The position numbers were made by a program, and so were the translations under genes. Positions 19,801 to 27,825 of a stretch of DNA of 63,567 bases are shown piece by piece (position 1 is the first letter of the stretch; each line of letters begins with the position of its first letter). Source of the DNA: Paracoccaceae bacterium (GTDB lineage Bacteria > Pseudomonadota > Alphaproteobacteria > Rhodobacterales > Rhodobacteraceae); contig JAAELR010000069.1 of NCBI GenBank assembly GCA_024226455.1, positions 1-63,567 on the forward strand, written 5' to 3'. Below the pieces are notes generated by a model. That model was not told the origin of the DNA. It worked only from the letters and a program-made list of their open reading frames with translations, and searched no databases.

Positions 19801-20812
19801 CCGGCCTGTCATCTTCCCTGGCGATCTCTACCGCAGAGCTCCGACCTGTGCCGGACACGGTCCACGGCATCTCCTTGCCGTCCTCCAGCTTTTGCTCGAC
19901 CTTCGGCTGCAACCCGCACGAGCCACAGCGCAAGTCGTTACCGAACCAGCTCACCACCAGAGACGCGGCGGCGCAATTCGGTAATTCCGCCGCCATCCCG
20001 TCCAGAGAGGCGACGAGATCGGTCCCACCGCCGGTCGAATTGACATTCGCCGCGCGGTTCTCGCCGAACCCCGCATGGTAGTGCACCGGCGTCGTGGCCA
20101 GCGCATATTCCCCGGTCCCCGGCACCAGCGCCACCGCCTGCACCGCCTGGGCTACGTCGCCGCCATCAGCCACCAGCCCTGCGGGGGCGGGTCGTGTTAC
20201 CTCGAAACTGAGCTGCGGCAGCCGGTTTCCGTATGGCGTCAGGTCGAGATTTTCCAGCACCACATAGGCCAGCCCGCGATAGGCCGGTACCTCGCCCGTA
20301 CCCTCGACCGCCTCGATCTTGGGGTCGGGCATCTGGGTGGCGGTACCGGTATAGACGCGCATGTTCAGGCGGCCCAGATCCACCGGCTGGCCGTCGGCCC
20401 AGACCCGGCCCACGCCGCTGATCTCGCCCTCACACAAGGCGACCGCCGCGCTGACCGTGTAGCTGTAGCTCTTGGTCTTCGGAGTGGGCGCTGCCCCAAT
20501 CCCCTTGCCGCCGCCGCCGCTGGTGCTGACATGCTCCAGAAACCGCGTCGACCAGATTACCTGGCCCGCCACCCGGACCCGGCCAAAGACCTGACCCAGT
20601 GGCGCGCCCTCGCTGGCGCCGGTCACGCGAAACCGGTCGATCTTGCCGGTCTCTACCGCCTCGGCGCCCTGGCCCATGATCTTCTGGTCGATCACCCGGC
20701 CTATGGTAGCCCCGATGGCCCGCCCGATCACCGCCGTACTGAGGCCCAGAAACGACCCGCCCATCGCCGAACCTGCCGCCAGCCCCACGGCTGACAAAAG
20801 TATCGTCGCCAT
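16883..20812 (-). CDS. GTA gp15: baseplate/tail megatron protein with TIM-barrel domain
   Basis: At 1309 residues this is the largest gene of the cluster. It starts with an Ala/Gly-rich hydrophobic segment (ATILLSAVGLAAGSAMGG), then an N-terminal hub region, a glycoside-hydrolase-like TIM-barrel part of GTA type (about 420-750, with IGSEMRSLTQIRG, GYAADWSEYFGY and WFTEIGCAA) and a phage-tail domain (about 800-970) before a beta-rich C-terminus. It should sit at the tail tip and contact the host envelope; digestion of a glycan is suggested by the barrel but not shown. The ATG at 20812 overlaps the peptidase stop as TGATG. Confidence 0.95.
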   Translation of the reverse strand: MATILLSAVGLAAGSAMGGSFLGLSTAVIGRAIGATIGRVIDQKIMGQGAEAVETGKIDRFRVTGASEGAPLGQVFGRVRVAGQVIWSTRFLEHVSTSGGGGKGIGAAPTPKTKSYSYTVSAAVALCEGEISGVGRVWADGQPVDLGRLNMRVYTGTATQMPDPKIEAVEGTGEVPAYRGLAYVVLENLDLTPYGNRLPQLSFEVTRPAPAGLVADGGDVAQAVQAVALVPGTGEYALATTPVHYHAGFGENRAANVNSTGGGTDLVASLDGMAAELPNCAAASLVVSWFGNDLRCGSCGLQPKVEQKLEDGKEMPWTVSGTGRSSAVEIAREDDRPVYGGTPADGSVLEAIAALKDAGKAVTFYPFILMDQMADNGLADPWSGATDQPVLPWRGRITLSVAPGEIGSPDQTSAAAAEVAGFFGSAAVGDFTDTGGGVGYTGPAEWSYRRFILHYAHLCARAGGVEAFCIGSEMRSLTQIRGAGGMFPAVDALRTLAGDVRAILGAGVKIGYAADWSEYFGYQPQDGTGDVYFHLDPLWADSEIDFIGIDNYMPLSDWRDGENHADTGWGAVYDLDYLRGNVAGGEGYDWYYASDSDREQQTRTPITDAAHGEPWIFRYKDLKNWWSQAHHERVGGVRQPGATIWAPQSKPIWFTEIGCAAIDKGTNQPNKFIDPKSSESNLPHFSSARRDDFIQAQYLRAITSYWADEANNPVSADYAAPMVDMSRAHVWAWDARPYPYFPGNSELWSDGDNYLRGHWLNGRASSRSLAGVVAEICETAGVSAPDVSRLWGLVRGYSAANSDTARARLQPLMLAFGFDAIERGGGLMFRSRNGRAEALLDLERLAVSGENGSDLTLLRAPEAEMAGRLRLSFVEADGEFEARSEEAVFPDESAGSVAQSEIPLVLTRHEARGIVERWLSEARIARDTAQFALPLSDLGVGAGDVVDLPGPDGTVSYRIDRVEQSGFQMLDAVRVEPETYAPSDAVEAAVRTKPHVAPGPVEPLFLDLPLLTGNEDPHAPHAAAVACYWPGSVAVYSSASDDGYELNTLIAGSAVAGLSETAMNAAAPGLLDRGAALRVKLVTGNLASALDLDLLNGANVAAIGDGSAGNWEVFQFTTAELVGERTYELGLRLRGQAGTDGIMPAVWPAGSVVVILNGALQQIDLAQSARGLPRHYRIGPAQKPLDDGSYAHLVEAFDGIGLRPYAPAHLRAATDSGGDVSAGWVRRTRIDGDSWQSVEVPLGEAAEQYLVQVVKDQAVVREANVQTPAFTYSAAERTTDGVTAPFELAVAQVSDRFGPGPFRRITIDD

Positions 20813-21258
20813 CAGTTGCCCCTTTCCGGAAAGCAAAACCGCGCCACGATCCGGCGCCGCCAGGGCGCCGATAACGGGCTCTCGATCACGCCATGCCCGG
20901 TATAGGCATGGACGAATGTCGGCGTCGCGCCGACCGCACCGGCCAGCCCCAGGTGCTTGGCCACCCCCCGGTCGCGCATGCGAAACAGCAGCACGTCGCC
21001 CGACGCCTCTTCATCCAGCGCCTTGACCACCAGATGTCGCCGCGCGGCGCTCCACAGGCGCTCGTCGCGCGGTGCCTCGCTCCAGTCGGCTGTATAGGCC
21101 GGCACTGTCTCGGGCTCGTGCCCGTACAGCGCCCGCCACACCCCGCGCAGCAAGCCCAGGCAATCGCAGCCCGCCCCCCGGGCAGAGGCCTGGTGCACAT
21201 AGGGTACCCCCAGCCAGCGCCGCGCCTCGGCCAATACCTGATCCCCGATGCGGCTCAT
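20812..21258 (-). CDS. GTA gp14: NlpC/P60-family peptidase
   Basis: A 148-residue cysteine peptidase with the family triad: catalytic Cys in AGCDCLGLLRG (about 31-35), a His in KHLGLAG (about 102) and a polar residue in THAYTGHGVIES-like context (about 117-125). It is expected to cut peptidoglycan stem peptides during tail penetration of the recipient's cell wall. Its start overlaps the gp13 stop by 4 bases. Confidence 0.92.
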   Translation of the reverse strand: MSRIGDQVLAEARRWLGVPYVHQASARGAGCDCLGLLRGVWRALYGHEPETVPAYTADWSEAPRDERLWSAARRHLVVKALDEEASGDVLLFRMRDRGVAKHLGLAGAVGATPTFVHAYTGHGVIESPLSAPWRRRIVARFCFPERGN

Positions 21259-22142
21259 CTGAACAGGCTTCCGCCGTCCAGAACCTGCCCGTCAGAGGGA
21301 TAATTCATCATCCAGTCTTCCCCGGGAATATGGGGGAACCCCTGGAAATTCAGTGCATTGGCGAATTTCGCCCGGCATGTCTCCAGCCGCCTGTCACAGC
21401 CAGCCTCGATCCGGATCGTATCGCCGGCCACCACCTGGTCCCCAATTGCCTCCCACAATTCCACGACCCGGTCGCCGCCGGAAAGCCGATCATTCTTGAC
21501 CAGCCCGATCAGCCCCTGTGCCGCGCCGCTCAGCAATTGCACACGCCCGCCCTCGAACCAGCGGTCCTCGAACGCGCCGAGACCCGAGAACGTGAACACC
21601 CGGCGGTTGTCGACCGCTTCCACCGCCCCCTCGAAGGCAAGCCCCGCCGCATCCAGATCGACACCACAGGCGGCATCGCCCAGAACCGCAGAACAGGGCG
21701 ACTGAAACACCCGCCCCTGTGGCTGGTTCAGCATCTCGGTCAGCCCGCGCAGTTCTGCCTGAAACGCTCCGTTGGCCCGCTTGATCTCGCCCAAAGAGCC
21801 GCGGAACTGCGCCACCCGCTGGTCGACATCCTGCCAGTTCACCAGCCAGGCGCGCACCTCGGCGCCGTCGAACCGGCCGGCCTGGATATCCGCCTCGCTC
21901 AGCGCGGTGTCGCTCAGCGCTCCGACGGCCTCGGTATTGTCCACCGCCAGCCCCGTCGCCTGCTGGATCGCGCCCGCGGCAAGCCCGGTGTCGGCGCGAA
22001 ACTCGATGCCCTCGAAACTCAGATTGCGGTCATGATCGGTGAACCCATAGGTCACCCCGTCCCTGCGCGTCACCGCCCAGGCACGCGCCACGCTGGTCGC
22101 ACCGGTTTTCAGATGCGCCTCGAAACCCTCCGGCAGCCCCAT
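21255..22142 (-). CDS. GTA gp13: DUF2163 tail hub protein
   Basis: A 295-residue protein matching DUF2163/phage BR0599 C-terminal family: VTYGFTDHDRNLSFEGI and GSLGEIKRANGAFQAELRG at the N-terminal half and CDRRLETCRAKFANALNFQGFPHIPGED near the end. Four cysteines (SPCSAVLGDAACGVD at about 148-157 and the pair in CDRRLETC) are placed as expected for a metal or Fe-S site reported in GTA hub proteins. It overlaps gp12 by one base and gp14 by four. Confidence 0.93.
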   Translation of the reverse strand: MGLPEGFEAHLKTGATSVARAWAVTRRDGVTYGFTDHDRNLSFEGIEFRADTGLAAGAIQQATGLAVDNTEAVGALSDTALSEADIQAGRFDGAEVRAWLVNWQDVDQRVAQFRGSLGEIKRANGAFQAELRGLTEMLNQPQGRVFQSPCSAVLGDAACGVDLDAAGLAFEGAVEAVDNRRVFTFSGLGAFEDRWFEGGRVQLLSGAAQGLIGLVKNDRLSGGDRVVELWEAIGDQVVAGDTIRIEAGCDRRLETCRAKFANALNFQGFPHIPGEDWMMNYPSDGQVLDGGSLFR

Positions 22143-22774
22143 CAGATCCTCACCTCGACAATCGGCACGCTGGGCACATCGCCAGCCTGAAACGACGCAA
22201 CAGAGGTTTGTATCCGGTCGGTGTCGAACCTCACCGGAACGTCGAACTCATAGCCCGCTGTGATCTCGTCGCCCAAGGCCGGCGCCGTGACAAAGGTCAC
22301 GACTCCGCTGTCAATGTCGAGCGTATAGTCCACCGTCTCGGCAAGCTCGCCGCCCTCTACCCCCACCGACACCGACCCGGCAACGGGTTTGGTGATAGGC
22401 CGCGTATAGCTCTGCGCCCCGCTCTCGTAGGTCTTGCACAGCTGGAAATCGACGCTCACCCCGTCGCCGGCCCCAATCGCCTGATCTGCGAATGCTACCT
22501 GCTGCGAGGCGGCGCTGGACTTGTAGTCCGACCAGTCCTTCCAGCGGAACCCGTTCAGCTGACCCTGCCGTGCCTCGAAAAAGGCGATCAGCGTCTCGAC
22601 ATCGTCCAGCGTCCGCATCGCCAGCCCCGCGTCATAGCGGCGGCGGGCATGTTTCCAGGGGCTGTTGCGCTCCTCGAACCCGTTGGCCAGCGTCACGATC
22701 TCGGTGCGCCGCTCCGGTCCGCCGATCGAGCCGAAGCTCAGATTGGCGGGAAATCTCTCTTCGTGAAAAACCAT
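22142..22774 (-). CDS. GTA gp12: DUF2460 distal tail protein
   Basis: A 210-residue protein with the DUF2460 pattern: FPANLSFGSIGGPERRTEIV at the start, RRRYDAGLAMRTLDDVETLIAFFEARQGQLNGFRWKDW in the middle (about 45-83) and YTLDIDSGVVTF later. In GTA particles this family forms the distal tail ring below the tube. The gene is 12 bases downstream of the tape-measure gene. Confidence 0.94.
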   Translation of the reverse strand: MVFHEERFPANLSFGSIGGPERRTEIVTLANGFEERNSPWKHARRRYDAGLAMRTLDDVETLIAFFEARQGQLNGFRWKDWSDYKSSAASQQVAFADQAIGAGDGVSVDFQLCKTYESGAQSYTRPITKPVAGSVSVGVEGGELAETVDYTLDIDSGVVTFVTAPALGDEITAGYEFDVPVRFDTDRIQTSVASFQAGDVPSVPIVEVRI

Positions 22775-22786
22775 GCACCCCTCTCC

Positions 22787-23440
22787 TCAACGGTTGCGCT
22801 GGCCGCGCGCCAGCATGCGGCCCATCTGTGCAGCGATCTGGCTTTGACTTCGCCGGAAACCCTCGGCATCCGGCGTCTGGATGTTCATCACCACGTTGAC
22901 CGGTTGCCCGCCGCCTCCGCTGCGCACCCCCAGCTTGCCATCGGCCCCACGCGCCAGCGGCATGATCGCCTCGGGTCCGGCCTCACCCATCAGCCCCAGC
23001 CCGCCGCGCATCGGAAAGCTGACCGGCCCGCCAACCACGCCGCCCCGGGCAAAGGGCATCACCTTGCCTTGCGTGAAGGCGCCGCCCTTCTCGAAGGGCA
23101 GAAATCCGGTGATGAAATTCTCGACGCCACCGGCCAGCAGGCCGCCAAAATGGCTGGTCACCGGGCGGATCGCCGCATTATAGGCGGCGTCCACCATCGA
23201 GCGCGCCACGCCTTGCAACGCGTCCGACAGGTTCAGACCGTCAAAGATCAGCCCGTCGAACGCCTTGCGCAGCCCGCGGCTGATGCCGCTCGACAGCACA
23301 CGCACCTCGCGGCCGGTCTCGCCGACAGAGGTGCGCAACCCATGCATCTCGCGATTGAAAATGGTCGCCATGTTTACGGCGCCGCCCAGACTGCCCTTTA
23401 CTTCGTCGACGCTGTCGCCGAACTCTTCCAGTTCATCCAT
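22787..23440 (-). CDS. GTA gp11: tape measure protein
   Basis: A 217-residue short tape-measure protein: an N-terminal helical stretch (ELEEFGDSVDEVKGSL), a central AARSMVDAAYNAAIRP-like helix, and a Gly/Ala-rich C-terminal half with GEAGPEAIMPLARG, a common ending for phage tape measures. The small size fits the short GTA tail. ATG 23440 is chosen over ATG 23449 because AAGGTGG lies at proper distance before it. The start overlaps the end of the preceding small gene. Confidence 0.9.
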   Translation of the reverse strand: MDELEEFGDSVDEVKGSLGGAVNMATIFNREMHGLRTSVGETGREVRVLSSGISRGLRKAFDGLIFDGLNLSDALQGVARSMVDAAYNAAIRPVTSHFGGLLAGGVENFITGFLPFEKGGAFTQGKVMPFARGGVVGGPVSFPMRGGLGLMGEAGPEAIMPLARGADGKLGVRSGGGGQPVNVVMNIQTPDAEGFRRSQSQIAAQMGRMLARGQRNR

Positions 23441-23636
23441 TGGATCCACCTTTGTCCTTGTCCGGGAAGGCCTGCGCCAACTCGGTCAGCCGCGCCCGGT
23501 TCAGCGGCGCATCGCCGCCATCGCGCCCCAGCATCAGCATCAATTCCACCGGCGTGAGCTGCCAGAAATCACCCGGCTTCAACCCCAGCCCGCGCAACCC
23601 GGCCCGCATCAGGCCGGACCAGTCGAACGAACTCAC
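23433..23636 (-). CDS. GTA gp10.1: rcc01693-type tail assembly chaperone
   Basis: A 67-residue protein with FDWSGLMRAGLRGLGLKPGDFW and TPVELMLMLG, the signature of the small phage protein family TIGR02216. It corresponds to the second part of a GpG/GpGT-like pair between the tail tube and the tape measure, probably chaperoning tape measure assembly. It overlaps gp10 by 4 bases and gp11 by 8. Confidence 0.9.
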   Translation of the reverse strand: MSSFDWSGLMRAGLRGLGLKPGDFWQLTPVELMLMLGRDGGDAPLNRARLTELAQAFPDKDKGGSNG

Positions 23637-23953
23637 TTCGCCTCGGGCAGCGCGAAAGCGCGCGCCAGCAGCTCTCCGGCAGCTCGCGCCGCGCCCACGG
23701 GTCCGCCCTCAATCTCGGCGGCGACCAGATCGCCAGCCTGGCCCTGCCAGCCACCGCCCCGCAGCCCCGCCACGATCAGCGCCAGCACATCGCGGCTGGA
23801 AACATGGCCGACCTCGAACCGCTCGATCAGCTCGACCAGCGTGCCCATGGCCAGTTCTGCCTCCAGCTCTGCCAGCGCCCCCAGCGTCAGCTTCATGCGG
23901 CGCGGTTCGCCGTCGATGACCAGCGCCACCTCTCCCGTCCAGGGGTTCGCCAT
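23633..23953 (-). CDS. GTA gp10: gene transfer agent family tail protein
   Basis: A 106-residue protein of the GTA-gp10 family: NPWTGEVALVIDGEPRRMKLTLGALAELEAEL at the N-terminus, then helices with VLALIVAGLRGGG. Position between the major tail protein and the small chaperone suggests a tail assembly role. It starts 4 bases after the gp9 stop. Confidence 0.93.
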   Translation of the reverse strand: MANPWTGEVALVIDGEPRRMKLTLGALAELEAELAMGTLVELIERFEVGHVSSRDVLALIVAGLRGGGWQGQAGDLVAAEIEGGPVGAARAAGELLARAFALPEAK

Positions 23954-23957
23954 GGAT

Positions 23958-24371
23958 CTAAAGCGCCGTAAAGCTCAGCACGCCCGCCGAGGCCATCGAC
24001 AACTCGTATGTCGCCTCGCCATTATGCGAACCGGCATATTCGATCGAGGTCACCTGAAAGGCCCCCTCGACAACGCCGAAATCCGGGATGATAACCTGGA
24101 AGCCCGGGGTTTCGCTGTCGAAAAAGATCTGCCGGGCGCGCTCGTCGGTGGTCTCATCCTTGAACACGCCAGAGCCGCTGATACTGGCCGATTTCACCCC
24201 GGCTCCGCCAAGCAGTTCGCGCCAGCCGCCCTGGCTTTCAAGGCTGGTGACATCCACGCTCTCGGCGTTGAACGATATCCGCGAAGCGCGCAGCCCCGCA
24301 ATGGTCTCGAACTGACCGCTACCGGTCATGTCGAGCTTGATCAACAGGTCCTTGCCGTTCTGGGCACCCAT
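23958..24371 (-). CDS. GTA gp9: major tail tube protein (TP901-1 family)
   Basis: A 137-residue protein with GAQNGKDLLIKLDMTGSGQFETIAG at the start and SFNAESVDVTSLESQGGWRELL, typical of TP901-1-type major tail proteins that stack into the tail tube. ATG 24371 with GGAG upstream is preferred over the GTG at 24380. It lies 26 bases after gp8. Confidence 0.94.
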   Translation of the reverse strand: MGAQNGKDLLIKLDMTGSGQFETIAGLRASRISFNAESVDVTSLESQGGWRELLGGAGVKSASISGSGVFKDETTDERARQIFFDSETPGFQVIIPDFGVVEGAFQVTSIEYAGSHNGEATYELSMASAGVLSFTAL

Positions 24372-24397
24372 ATCCGTCACTCCATTTCAGTGTTGTT

Positions 24398-24808
24398 TCA
24401 GTTGTCCTCGACCCGGGCGCGAAACCGCAGATCGATCTGTCGCTGAGTGCCCTTGGCGACCCGCATCGCCTGGGCGCTCCGGAAATTCAGGCCCACCAGC
24501 CTTCCCCGCGTCAGGCTGAGATGTGCATCGACCAACGCGTCCGATACCGCTGCCGCAACCGTTTTGGCGGTATGGAACCCGTCGGCGTCGCTCACCACGC
24601 TGATCACGAACTCATGCTCCGCCCCCGCGCCGGTCCCGTCAGAGCGGTCGCGCACGGTCTCGGGCCCAAGCATGACGTACAGCCCCGGCAACCCGCCCGA
24701 GGGCGCCACGTCAAAGATCGCGCTGCCGACCAGGATCTCCAGCGTGGTATCCGCGTCGAGATGCGTGAAGACCGCCGCCTGCAGCGCCGACGCCATTGCG
24801 TAACTCAT
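24398..24808 (-). CDS. GTA gp8: DUF3168 tail terminator protein
   Basis: A 136-residue protein: YAMASALQAAVFTHLDAD at the start and PGLYVMLGPETVRDRSD with a C-terminal IDLRFRARVED, as in DUF3168 proteins that cap the tail tube. GAGGAGGTGG precedes ATG 24808; the longer open frame to 25042 is rejected. It overlaps the gp7 stop by 4 bases. Confidence 0.93.
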   Translation of the reverse strand: MSYAMASALQAAVFTHLDADTTLEILVGSAIFDVAPSGGLPGLYVMLGPETVRDRSDGTGAGAEHEFVISVVSDADGFHTAKTVAAAVSDALVDAHLSLTRGRLVGLNFRSAQAMRVAKGTQRQIDLRFRARVEDN

Positions 24809-25143
24809 GACGCCACCTCCTCTTCGCGGGCAAAGCAGGTAATATAGCAGCCCATGGCAACCGCCTCGGTGACCGCCAAAATCTGAAAGATGCGCTCGCC
24901 ATCCCGCATCTGCTGCCCTGGCACAGGCCGCGACGGTGCCCCGAACGGCGCGGCGCGCACGGTTATCTTGTACGGGATCGTCGAGATCGACAGACCGGCC
25001 AGTTCCGCGTCGCGCCCGGTCCCCGCCTCGACAGAGGCCCAAATCTCCCCCAGCATCGTCCAGGTGGTCTCATAGCCGCCAGAGTCGTCACGGGTCCGAT
25101 AAGGCACCATCAACTTCAGCTTGCGGTTCAGTTGCACTCTCAT
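24805..25143 (-). CDS. GTA gp7: head-tail adaptor/closure protein
   Basis: A 112-residue protein with LNRKLKLMVPYRTRDDSGGYETTWTMLGEIWA and RIFQILAVTE, the pattern of phage head-tail joining (SPP1 gp16-like) proteins. It seals the portal-connector channel before tail attachment. It overlaps gp6 and gp8 by 4 bases each. Confidence 0.92.
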   Translation of the reverse strand: MRVQLNRKLKLMVPYRTRDDSGGYETTWTMLGEIWASVEAGTGRDAELAGLSISTIPYKITVRAAPFGAPSRPVPGQQMRDGERIFQILAVTEAVAMGCYITCFAREEEVAS

Positions 25144-25742
25144 CGCAAACCCTCGCCACCAAACAGCCGCACGGTGCGGTACCGGTCAATCAGCAGGCTG
25201 ACGCCGAACGGCATCGGTTTTTCACTGGTGAAAAGCCCGCTGCGGTTCTCATAGTAGTGCGCCGCCAGAAGAAACACCGCCTGGCCCAGATCGGGTGGCA
25301 GCTCGGCCCAGCTGGCGCCATATCCAGCATCAAACAGCACTTCGACCGTACCTTGCTGCGGTATCGACGGCAGCGACGACGCCGTCGCCGCAATTCGCGG
25401 GCGCTGGCTGTCCGGCTCCAGCCGGTAGGCATCCGGCGAAATCACCGTCTCGGTCCCTAGCCGGTCGATCACCTTGATCTCGGTGATCACCGCCACCGGG
25501 GCGACCGGCAGCGCCTGTGCGTTCAGATCGCGCCAGTTGGTTAGTGTCCAGCTGTAGCTTCTGGTGATAAGGATCTTGCCGGTGCGCGCCTCAATCGCCG
25601 CCATCGACGCGCGAAGATAACTCTCCAGAACCGTATCCTGCACCCCGTCATCGGAAAACCCGGTGCCCAGGCGCAAGTGGTCCTTGAATTCCGTGACCGG
25701 CAGCACCTCGCCCGGCACTGTGGTCTGCTCGACTAACATCAT
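25140..25742 (-). CDS. GTA gp6: head-tail connector protein
   Basis: A 200-residue protein of the phage gp6-like connector type: LPVTEFKDHLRLG near the N-terminus, YLRASMAAIEARTGKILITRSY in the middle and a C-terminal AVFLLAAHYYENRSG. Two adjacent ATGs (25742 and 25739) are possible starts, with GGAGACG upstream. It lies 163 bases after the major capsid gene with a GC-rich hairpin between. Confidence 0.92.
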   Translation of the reverse strand: MMLVEQTTVPGEVLPVTEFKDHLRLGTGFSDDGVQDTVLESYLRASMAAIEARTGKILITRSYSWTLTNWRDLNAQALPVAPVAVITEIKVIDRLGTETVISPDAYRLEPDSQRPRIAATASSLPSIPQQGTVEVLFDAGYGASWAELPPDLGQAVFLLAAHYYENRSGLFTSEKPMPFGVSLLIDRYRTVRLFGGEGLR

Positions 25743-25868
25743 GTTACGTCTCCGAAAATCCGGGCCCCTCGTGTCCCGTTCATGGATGGACGCGCGCCCC
25801 CGCGTTGCTCGGACGGAGGGGAGCAGCTAGACAACGCCAGGTTATGAAAGGGATGACGCGCGCCCACC

Positions 25869-25892
25869 GGCCGGGGCTGCTCGGCCCCGGCC
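25869..25892 (-). promoter_or_regulatory. Perfect 9-bp hairpin just after the capsid gene
   Basis: GGCCGGGGC, six-base loop, GCCCCGGCC. It begins 14 bases after the capsid stop codon and has no T-run. It may act as a 3' stabilising or partial-stop element that raises capsid mRNA over downstream genes; this is inference. Confidence 0.5.
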
Positions 25893-25905
25893 ATTCACGG
25901 CCGTA

Positions 25906-27105
25906 TCAGACCGCGAATTTCAGCACCTTGATGGCGTTGAAGTCGCTCACATCACCGCCCACGCGCTTGGTGGCATAGAACAGCACATGCGGCTTGGCCG
26001 AGAACGGATCGCGCAGGATGCGCAGGTCCGGGCGCTCAGCGATGGTGTAGCCCGAGGCAAAGTCACCGAACGCGATCGCCAACGCATCGGTGGCGATGTC
26101 GGACATGTCCTCAGCGATCAGAACCGGATAGCCCATCAGGCGGGCCGGCTCGCCGGCGGTCAGGCCATCCGACCACAGGAACCGCCCATCGGCATCTTTC
26201 AGCTTGCGCACCGAACCGGCGGTCTTGCTGTTCATCACGAACGACCCGTTGGCGCGGTACTGGGCGCCAAGCGAATAGACCAGGTCGATGATTGCATCGC
26301 CGGGATCGGTGGCGGCAAAGTCACCGTCCACGCCGGTCACCACATGGCCGATCTCGCCCCAGACCTCGGTCCCGTTCGCGGCAGTCGTGTGGGTCAGGAA
26401 CCCGGTCGGCTTGTCGACACCATCACCGTTGACAAATGCGGTTGCCTCGGCACGGGCGAACTTGTCGGCGATGCGGCCCGACAGCCAGCTCTCGATATCA
26501 AAGGCGCTGTCGTCCAGCAGCCGCTGCGACACCTTGGGCAGCGCGCTCAGTTCATGCAGCGGGATGGTGATCCGCTCGATGGTCGGCGTGCCGGTCTCGG
26601 CGGTGGGATCGGCCTCGTTGGCCCAGCCCAGCCCGGTATAGGTGCGATCGATCAGCACGTCGTAGGACGTCGCCTCGACATTCACCACCCCGGCGATCTG
26701 GCGCAGCGAAGCGGTCGAATTCAGAACCGACCTGATAGTCTCGGCGGTCCGCGGGTCGACCAGATAGCCGCCATCGCCGGCCACGGCGGTGGACATCGCC
26801 TTGCCTTCCAGTTGCAGCCCGCGCAGGGCGTCGTCATCGCCCGAGCGCACATAGGCCTCGAACGCTTTCTGGTGCGGGGCTTCTTCGTTGGCCGCAGTGG
26901 CCAGTACGGGACGCGCCCGGGTCACGGATTTACGATCAAGCATCATCAGTCGCTCTTCCTGCTGTTGGAATTTCGTCTTCATCTCGGCCTGGAAATCACC
27001 CAGGTCGCTTACGAACCCGGCCAGCGCGGTCTTCACCTCGTCAGCCGGGCTCTGGCCGTCAGGCGCATCTCGCCCGGCCAAGGCTTTGGTCTCGGTCTTG
27101 CTCAT
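25906..27105 (-). CDS. GTA gp5: HK97-fold major capsid protein
   Basis: A 399-residue precursor: an N-terminal charged delta-like region (about 1-85, with DFQAEMKTKFQQQEERL) to be removed by the gp4 protease, then the HK97 fold (GGYLVDPRTAETIRSVLNST, KVSQRLLDDSAFDIESWLSGRIADKFARAE, AFVNGDGVDKPTGFL and LMGYPVLIAEDM). ATG 27105 has AGGA upstream; the frame extends to 27210 without a plausible start. It is flanked by the protease gene and a hairpin. Confidence 0.96.
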   Translation of the reverse strand: MSKTETKALAGRDAPDGQSPADEVKTALAGFVSDLGDFQAEMKTKFQQQEERLMMLDRKSVTRARPVLATAANEEAPHQKAFEAYVRSGDDDALRGLQLEGKAMSTAVAGDGGYLVDPRTAETIRSVLNSTASLRQIAGVVNVEATSYDVLIDRTYTGLGWANEADPTAETGTPTIERITIPLHELSALPKVSQRLLDDSAFDIESWLSGRIADKFARAEATAFVNGDGVDKPTGFLTHTTAANGTEVWGEIGHVVTGVDGDFAATDPGDAIIDLVYSLGAQYRANGSFVMNSKTAGSVRKLKDADGRFLWSDGLTAGEPARLMGYPVLIAEDMSDIATDALAIAFGDFASGYTIAERPDLRILRDPFSAKPHVLFYATKRVGGDVSDFNAIKVLKFAV

Positions 27106-27142
27106 CAAACAATCCTGTCTAAAGAAGGTTGCTAGTACTGGC

Positions 27143-27709
27143 TCAGCCCTGGGCCAGCGAGTGGCGCGCGCCCTGAATGGCAGCGGCCACGTCACGCAGC
27201 AGGTCATCACGGGCGTCGGGCAAGTCGCCTTTGGCCCCGACCCGTGCGTCGGGAAGCATCGGGAAGGTCACCAGCGACACTTCCCAAAGCTCCAGTTCAG
27301 ACAAAAGCCGCTGGCCCTTGTCATCCTTGCAGGCGCGCACCGTGCGATAGCCGATCGACAGCCCGTCGATGGCACCTGCCCCGATCAAGGCAATCGCCTC
27401 GCGCCCCTTTTCCACACCTGCCAGGATCCGGCCCTTGACGAAAAGCCCCCTGGCATCCTCGCGCACCTCGTCCCAGACCCCGATGGGCTGCGCCGGATCG
27501 TGCTGCCACAACATCTTGACGCTACGCGACGCCGCCTTCAGCGCCGTCAAAGACCGCCCATAGGCGCCCTTTTCCACCACATCGCCGCCCTGGTCGCTCT
27601 TGCCGAAGAGAGAGGCGTAGCCCTCGATCCCGGTGCCGTCCGTAACGGTGATTTCGTCGCCCAGTCGGCAGAACTTGTGCTCCAACCCCGGCGTCATCTC
27701 ATCCAACAT
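27143..27709 (-). CDS. GTA gp4: prohead protease
   Basis: A 188-residue HK97-type serine protease: GYASLFGKSDQGGDVVEKGAY at the start, the catalytic His in LWQHDPAQPIG (about residue 72) and the catalytic Ser in AIDGLSIGYR (about 118), followed by LWEVSLVTFPMLPDA. It processes the capsid precursor. ATG 27709 is chosen for AAAGGAT spacing; 27727 and 27739 are alternatives. Confidence 0.94.
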   Translation of the reverse strand: MLDEMTPGLEHKFCRLGDEITVTDGTGIEGYASLFGKSDQGGDVVEKGAYGRSLTALKAASRSVKMLWQHDPAQPIGVWDEVREDARGLFVKGRILAGVEKGREAIALIGAGAIDGLSIGYRTVRACKDDKGQRLLSELELWEVSLVTFPMLPDARVGAKGDLPDARDDLLRDVAAAIQGARHSLAQG

Positions 27710-27793
27710 GCTGAAATCCTTTCGCATAACATGCATCACCCCAAGGGGCGGGCTTCAGCCCTCCACCCCGCCGTCGCCCTCGATATTCCGTAG

Positions 27794-27813
27794 GATGGGC
27801 GCTTGCACCCATC
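27794..27813. repeat. Intergenic palindrome GATGGG-N8-CCCATC
   Basis: GATGGG (27794-27799) and CCCATC (27808-27813) flank CGCTTGCA, preceded by CCGTAG. I recall this type of GTAGGATGGG...CCCATC unit as a common intergenic repeat in Rhodobacterales genomes; only one copy is seen here. It sits between portal and protease genes of the GTA. Confidence 0.4.
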
Positions 27814-27825
27814 AACTATCACCCA

